Shown here: piece after piece, positions 59,561 to 64,000 of the stretch
Layout of the letters: the number at the start of each line of letters is the position of its first letter
Position numbering within the stretch: position 1 is the stretch's first letter
NCBI RefSeq assembly: GCF_003814745.1
Contig: NZ_RKRD01000001.1
Span: 186,001 to 250,000, forward strand
Length of the DNA: 64,000 nt
Reading direction: 5' to 3'
Origin: Hydrogenoanaerobacterium saccharovorans
Lineage (GTDB): Bacteria; Bacillota; Clostridia; Oscillospirales; Ruminococcaceae
Position numbers and translations under genes: made by a program
Notes under the pieces: generated by a model
What the model saw: the letters and a program-made list of their open reading frames with translations, nothing else
Told to the model about the DNA's origin: nothing
Database searches by the model: none

Positions 59561-60748
59561 TTATTTTAATTTTATCAAAGAACCAAACAATGTTTTCACG
59601 CCGTTACGGAAAGTCATCTTTTCAACCGCATGGGCAGCTTTTAGCGGGTATTCTGTAATCGGGTTGCTGTCGAGCGAAATTACTACTTTACCCAGTATCT
59701 GCCCCTTCTCAATCGGAGCAACTACATCCGGCACCATGCTCACGCGCTGTTCCAGCTTTTGTTCATCGCCCTGCTTCACCACGATCGCCTTAGGCGGGTC
59801 ATACTGCACGGCAACCTCGGGTTTGGTACCATGTAAAACCTTTACCGGGGTAAGTTGCTCATCAATGCTCGGTGGGGTTGCCATAGCATAGTTGGCAAAG
59901 CCGTAATCGAGCAATTTACGGGCACCTGCAAAACGGTCGTTGCTCGTAGGTGCACCCAATACTACTGCAACCAGCGAAAGCCCGCCCCGCTGTGCCGAGG
60001 CAGAAAGGCAGCTGCCTGCACCGTCGGTTGTACCGGTTTTTAATCCCGTTGCGCCATCATAAAAGCGAACAAGCTTGTTGGTGTTTACCAACTGCGTTTT
60101 ACCGCCGCGCAGCGAATCCATCCAAACGGTAGAATATTCTTTAATTTTTTCATGTTTCAACAGCTCTGCAGACATAATAGCAATGTCGCGGGCGGTAGTC
60201 AAATGCCCTTTGTTATCTAACCCGCAAGCGTTGTGAAATGTGGTATTTTTCATCCCGAGTTCTTTGGCGCGGTTGTTCATCATGCCAACGAAGCCTTCTT
60301 CGCTGCCTGCAACTGCCTCACCCAGCAGTACCGAAGCATCGTTTGCCGAAGATATTGCTGCCGCTTTGAGCAGTTCATGTACGCTCATTTGTTCATTCGG
60401 TTCCAGCCAGATTTGGCTGCCGCCCATAGAAGCAGCATGCTCCGAGCAGCTTACCATATCTTCCATCTTTAGTTTGCCCGCTTCCAGCGCTTCCATCACA
60501 AGCAAGAGCGTCATTATTTTTGTAATGGATGCGGGGGGCATCAGTTCGTCGGGATTTTTTTCGTACAACACCTGCCCGGTAGTCTGTTCGACCAAAATGG
60601 CCGATTTTACATTCATCGCTAGGTTGCTTGGCTCCACAGGGAGCGAAACGTCCAGCTTCGCCTCTTCGGCGAATACAGGCTGTGCGCCTAAAATGCACAG
60701 CAAAAATGCCAAAAACAGTGCAAGGGTACGTTTACCGATTATAGACAT
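59561..60748 (-). CDS. dacA: D-alanyl-D-alanine carboxypeptidase (S11, DacA/PBP5-type)
   Basis: 395 residues. Signal peptide (about 1-27, ending VFAEEA). Penicilloyl serine transferase motifs: PASITKIMT (SxxK), SSANDASVLLG (SxN), TGLKTGTTDGAG (KTG). C-terminal domain beyond about 285 is the beta-rich PBP5-C region. It removes the terminal D-Ala of pentapeptides at the outer membrane face. The sequence lacks an obvious C-terminal amphipathic anchor; the end GVKTLFGSLIKLK may serve as one. Confidence 0.93.
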   Translation of the reverse strand: MSIIGKRTLALFLAFLLCILGAQPVFAEEAKLDVSLPVEPSNLAMNVKSAILVEQTTGQVLYEKNPDELMPPASITKIMTLLLVMEALEAGKLKMEDMVSCSEHAASMGGSQIWLEPNEQMSVHELLKAAAISSANDASVLLGEAVAGSEEGFVGMMNNRAKELGMKNTTFHNACGLDNKGHLTTARDIAIMSAELLKHEKIKEYSTVWMDSLRGGKTQLVNTNKLVRFYDGATGLKTGTTDGAGSCLSASAQRGGLSLVAVVLGAPTSNDRFAGARKLLDYGFANYAMATPPSIDEQLTPVKVLHGTKPEVAVQYDPPKAIVVKQGDEQKLEQRVSMVPDVVAPIEKGQILGKVVISLDSNPITEYPLKAAHAVEKMTFRNGVKTLFGSLIKLK

Positions 60749-60824
60749 AAAAGCACTCCCATTCGTTCACATGTTGCTACTAGTGTATGCAGACAAGGGA
60801 GCAAAAAATGTGCTTTCATGCAGG

Positions 60825-60862
60825 ATAGCTGGACAGCATTATAAAAAATGCCACCCAGCTAT
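60825..60862 (-). terminator. Hairpin downstream of the HPr-like gene
   Basis: ATAGCTGG...CCAGCTAT with inner GCATT/AATGC pairing; T-tract only modest, so termination is possible, not sure. Confidence 0.4.
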
Positions 60863-60880
60863 TTGTTTTTGTTTATTCGG

Positions 60881-61111
60881 TTACTTGGCAATGAAAGGTT
60901 TAATCTCGTCCATAAATGCATCGCAGTTGTCGCTGTAAACCTGCATTTTAATCGGCTTCGATAAATCAAGGCTAAAAATACCCATGATTGACTTCGCGTC
61001 GATTGCATATCTGCCCGAAACCAAGTCTACATCGAAATCGTACTTGGAAACCGTGTTTACAAAAATTTTGACGTCGTTGATTGTGTTCAGAAGAATTGTA
61101 ACTTCTTTCAT
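60881..61111 (-). CDS. HPr-like protein lacking the active-site histidine
   Basis: 76 residues, HPr-fold length. The regulatory Ser region AKSIMGIFSLDLSKPIKM matches HPr Ser46, but the phosphorylation loop usually GxHARPA reads NTINDVKIFVNTVS with no His, so phosphotransfer from Enzyme I is not possible. It resembles the Crh-type HPr relatives that act through Ser46 phosphorylation on carbon catabolite control. TGCTGTTATG has only a weak site (GGAGGATTGC). Monocistronic. Confidence 0.8.
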   Translation of the reverse strand: MKEVTILLNTINDVKIFVNTVSKYDFDVDLVSGRYAIDAKSIMGIFSLDLSKPIKMQVYSDNCDAFMDEIKPFIAK

Positions 61112-61344
61112 AACAGCAATCCTCCATTTCTATGTATGATTTATAAGGATAATTACCATAATTACAATATATCAGTCAGGGGTTTTTAAGTCAACTGCTA
61201 ATTGTAATAATCCTAGAAATTTATTATAATAGTAGATGAGAAAAAGGCTTTTTTGTACAAATTTTTAATTTCGTTGTGCAAGTTGTGTCGAATGATATCA
61301 AACGGTGCGGCAGCCTTTAACAGAACAAATTACGGAGGGCGAAT

Positions 61345-62643
61345 ATGAGAGCCGCTTTTTATACGCTGGGCTGCAAGGTAAACCAGTACGAAACACAAAT
61401 TTTAGAGCAAATTTTTTATGACAACGGGTTTGATATAGTATCGCCCGATACTGCGGCGGATGTATTCGTCATCAACTCCTGCACGGTCACCTCGTCGGGC
61501 GACAAAAAAACAAGGCAGGCACTGCGCCGTTTTAAACGTGCAAACCCGCAGGCGGTTGCGGCACTTACCGGTTGCTTTCCGCAAGCGTTCCCCGATGCGG
61601 CAGAAAAAATACCCGAGGCCGATGTGATTACCGGCTCTTATAACCGCGCCAGTCTGCTTACCAATATCCAAAAATATTTGGCAACAGGCGAGCGTGTGAT
61701 TGATATTACCGCGCATGAGCGCGGCGAAAAGTTTGAGAGCATGAAAGCAAGCAAATTCCTCGACCGCACTCGCGCTTTTATAAAGATACAAGACGGATGC
61801 GACCGCTACTGCTCATATTGCATCATCCCTATGGCGCGCGGCCCTGTGCGCAGCAAACCGTTGGCAGAACTGGAAGAAGAACTGGCGGGGCTGGCAAAAT
61901 CGGGCTACAAAGAGGTTGTTCTTGTGGGCATCAACTTGCCGTCTTACGGCAAAGAGACTGGCGGCAAGCTGCGCCTGATTGACGCCATTGAGCTTGCCTG
62001 CGCGGTGAACGGTATAGAACGGGTTCGCCTTGGTTCGCTTGAGCCCGAGCTGCTTACCGACGATGATATTGCCCGAATGGCGGCACAGCCCAAGTTTTGC
62101 CCACAGTTTCATCTGTCGCTGCAAAGCGGCTGCGACGCAACCTTAAAACGCATGAACCGCCACTATACCGGTGCAGAATACAAAGAAATTGTACAAAAGC
62201 TGCGTGCTGCTTTTGATAATGCTGCTATGACTACGGATATTGTTGTGGGCTTCCCCGGCGAAACAGACGAAGAATTTGCACAGTGCATCCAATTTGCAAA
62301 GGACGTTGGTTTTGCCAAAGTACACGTGTTCCCGTATTCGGTACGCGAGGGTACCCGTGCCGCAACCATGCCAAATCAAGTTACCAAAGCGGTAAAAGAA
62401 GTACGCTGTGCCGCACTTTCGCGCGAGATGGAAGAGGTGCGCCGTGCATTTTTGCAAACACAAGTTGGCAAAACAGAGCAAGTGCTTTTTGAAACCACCG
62501 AGACAGCGCTTGGTACCGAGGGCTATACCAAAAATTACATCCCTGTGCGCGTGCTTGCCGATACAGACATCCGCGGGCAGCTGCACAATGTAAAACTTGT
62601 CTCAGTCAGCGGAGACTGTTGCATTGGAAAACTGGCAGATTAA
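61345..62643 (+). CDS. mtaB: tRNA t6A37 methylthiotransferase MtaB
   Basis: 432 residues. UPF0004 domain with three cluster cysteines: LGCKVNQYE, NSCTVTSSGDKKTRQ, TGCFPQA; radical SAM motif CDRYCSYCIIP (about 155); SLQSGCDATLKRMNR; C-terminal TRAM domain to the end. It adds a methylthio group to t6A37 of ANN-decoding tRNAs. TACGGAGGG precedes ATG. The purL gene starts 72 bases later. Confidence 0.94.
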   Translation: MRAAFYTLGCKVNQYETQILEQIFYDNGFDIVSPDTAADVFVINSCTVTSSGDKKTRQALRRFKRANPQAVAALTGCFPQAFPDAAEKIPEADVITGSYNRASLLTNIQKYLATGERVIDITAHERGEKFESMKASKFLDRTRAFIKIQDGCDRYCSYCIIPMARGPVRSKPLAELEEELAGLAKSGYKEVVLVGINLPSYGKETGGKLRLIDAIELACAVNGIERVRLGSLEPELLTDDDIARMAAQPKFCPQFHLSLQSGCDATLKRMNRHYTGAEYKEIVQKLRAAFDNAAMTTDIVVGFPGETDEEFAQCIQFAKDVGFAKVHVFPYSVREGTRAATMPNQVTKAVKEVRCAALSREMEEVRRAFLQTQVGKTEQVLFETTETALGTEGYTKNYIPVRVLADTDIRGQLHNVKLVSVSGDCCIGKLAD

Positions 62644-62715
62644 CCCCTGAATACCCTAGCTTAACCGACGGGGGATCCCCATAATATACAAAGAGTATAA
62701 AATTAGGAGGTCATT

Positions 62716-64000
62716 ATGGCAGTCTATCGAGTTTATGTCGAGAAAAAAAGTGAGTTTGCCGTGGAAGCCCAATCGGTACGATCCGATATCCGTACCGTGT
62801 TGGGGGTTGAAAGTGTAACCGGTGTGCGGCTGCTCAACCGCTACGATGTAGAGCACTTGGAACATCAGCAGTTTGAGCGCGCCAAAAACACCATCTTTGC
62901 CGAACCGCAGGTTGATCTATTGTATGACTTCATACCTGAAACGAACGCACCAAACCGTATTTTTGCAGTGCAATATTTGCCCGGACAGTTTGACCAACGA
63001 GCCGATTCCTGTGCCCAGTGTATCCAGATTATGACACAGGGGGAACGGCCGATTGTAAAAACTGCCCGGGTTTTTATTTTGGCAGGCAAGATTTCGGATG
63101 AAGATTTTGCACGTATAAAAGCGTTCGTGATTAACCCTGTTGAAAGCCGCGAGGCGTCGCTCGCAGAAGAAGCAACGCTGGAAACTACCTGTAAAATCCC
63201 AACCGATGTACAGACACTGGGTGGTTTTATTGCTTACAATGAGCATGAACTAAATTGTTTTGTTGACGATTATGGTTTGGCGATGGATTTGGACGACATC
63301 AAGTTTTTGCAGGGGTACTTTCGAGATACCGAGCGCCGTGACCCTACTATCACAGAAATCCGTATGATCGATACCTATTGGTCTGACCACTGCCGACACA
63401 CCACATTTTCTACCAATATCCGCTGTGTTGAAATTGAACCAGAATACATTCTCTCAACCTTTAAAAAATATCTGAAATGCCGCGAAACTTTGTACGCAGG
63501 CAAAGACAAGCCCGTTACACTCATGGATTTAGCGGTGATTGGCGCCAAGGCACTGAAACAGCAGGGGTATTTGAATGACCTTGATGAAAGCGAGGAAATT
63601 AACGCCTGCTCGGTTCGGATTGATGTGGATGTGGACGGAGTAAACGAACCGTGGCTCTTGATGTTCAAGAACGAAACCCACAACCACCCCACCGAAATTG
63701 AGCCGTTCGGCGGTGCGGCTACCTGTTTGGGCGGCGCGATACGCGATCCGCTATCGGGGCGTAGCTATGTGTACCAGGCAATGCGCGTTACCGGTGCTGC
63801 AGACCCTACCGTACCTATTTCGCAAACCATGCAGGGCAAGCTGCCGCAGCGCAAGCTTACCACCACGGCGGCTGCGGGCTACAGCAGCTACGGCAACCAA
63901 ATTGGGTTGGCGACAGGGCATGTGGCAGAAATATACCACCCCGGTTATGCGGCAAAGCGTATGGAAATTGGTGCTGTGGTAGGCGCTGCACCTGCCAAAA
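62716..64000 (+). CDS. purL: Phosphoribosylformylglycinamidine synthase, N-terminal part (runs off the window)
   Basis: 428 codons seen of a protein of about 1,230. N-terminal FGAM-synthase domain from MAVYRVYVEKKS; the linker; then YWSDHCRHTTFSTNI and KNETHNHPTEIEPFGGAATC then LGGAIRDPLSG, which are the ATP/FGAR-binding signature of the long-form PurL. It converts FGAR to FGAM using glutamine in purine synthesis. ATG 62716 with AGGAGG ahead. No other pur gene is visible before the edge. Confidence 0.95.
   Translation, partial: MAVYRVYVEKKSEFAVEAQSVRSDIRTVLGVESVTGVRLLNRYDVEHLEHQQFERAKNTIFAEPQVDLLYDFIPETNAPNRIFAVQYLPGQFDQRADSCAQCIQIMTQGERPIVKTARVFILAGKISDEDFARIKAFVINPVESREASLAEEATLETTCKIPTDVQTLGGFIAYNEHELNCFVDDYGLAMDLDDIKFLQGYFRDTERRDPTITEIRMIDTYWSDHCRHTTFSTNIRCVEIEPEYILSTFKKYLKCRETLYAGKDKPVTLMDLAVIGAKALKQQGYLNDLDESEEINACSVRIDVDVDGVNEPWLLMFKNETHNHPTEIEPFGGAATCLGGAIRDPLSGRSYVYQAMRVTGAADPTVPISQTMQGKLPQRKLTTTAAAGYSSYGNQIGLATGHVAEIYHPGYAAKRMEIGAVVGAAPAK

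Overview
The window is a chromosomal segment of a low-to-moderate GC Gram-positive anaerobe. The gene set points to the class Clostridia, probably Oscillospirales/Ruminococcaceae-like, although the family is inference. The supporting genes are PerR with rubrerythrin, Rex, dimeric-type glycyl-tRNA synthetase, long-form PurL, MtaB, an ECF S component, lipoproteins with Gram-positive lipoboxes, PrsA- and PdaA-type envelope proteins, and AGGAGG ribosome binding sites. Intrinsic terminators are abundant and transcription units are short.

Layout. 1-4.6 kb: the end of an FAD-dependent oxidoreductase, a secreted metallophosphoesterase, then a gene graveyard (2.86-3.8 kb) with pieces of a sigma-54 activator, an iron alcohol dehydrogenase and a KDPG-aldolase-like protein. 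4.65-7 kb: tRNA-Leu with a decayed partial copy beside it, a surface protein, and a perR-rubrerythrin peroxide-defence operon behind a clear promoter and operator-like palindrome. 7-16.4 kb: amino-acid (NSS) transporter, TVP38 protein, BlaI plus an unusual BlaR1-type sensor protease fused to an M23 peptidase domain, PrsA-like foldase, Na/Pi symporter and PdaA-like deacetylase. 16.6-23.5 kb: enolase, two candidate structured RNAs, several small proteins, HAD phosphatase and glyS. 23.8-24.25 kb: tRNA-Pro, tRNA-Thr and tRNA-Tyr.

24.3-35 kb is the accessory region. It holds a MotB/OmpA fragment, an L,D-transpeptidase, two overlapping flavodoxin-like genes, and a type I-C CRISPR-Cas locus. The locus has 19 repeats and 18 spacers, a leader, and cas3-cas5c-cas8c-cas7-cas4-cas1-cas2. 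Every cas gene looks full length except cas8c. That gene encodes only 208 residues: the family's N-terminal part joined in frame to its extreme C-terminus, so the large middle and the Cas11c-encoding part are missing. This is the most interesting object in the window.

35.4-43.2 kb: a complete kdpFABCDE potassium-uptake operon. 43.5-50.1 kb: CBS protein, siroheme Fe-S protein with divergent LysR regulator, MATE exporter, alanine racemase, a protein apparently starting at ATT, and an ECF S component. 50.4-56.6 kb: AEC permease, orphan solute-binding lipoprotein, PHP phosphoesterase, metal-type permease with a His/Cys-rich loop, isocitrate dehydrogenase-family enzyme and Rex. 56.6-57.6 kb: three small XRE regulators divergent from a 46-residue protein across a palindromic promoter. 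57.6-64 kb: P-loop protein, pgi, DacA-type carboxypeptidase, an HPr-like protein lacking the active-site His, mtaB and the first third of purL, which runs off the window.
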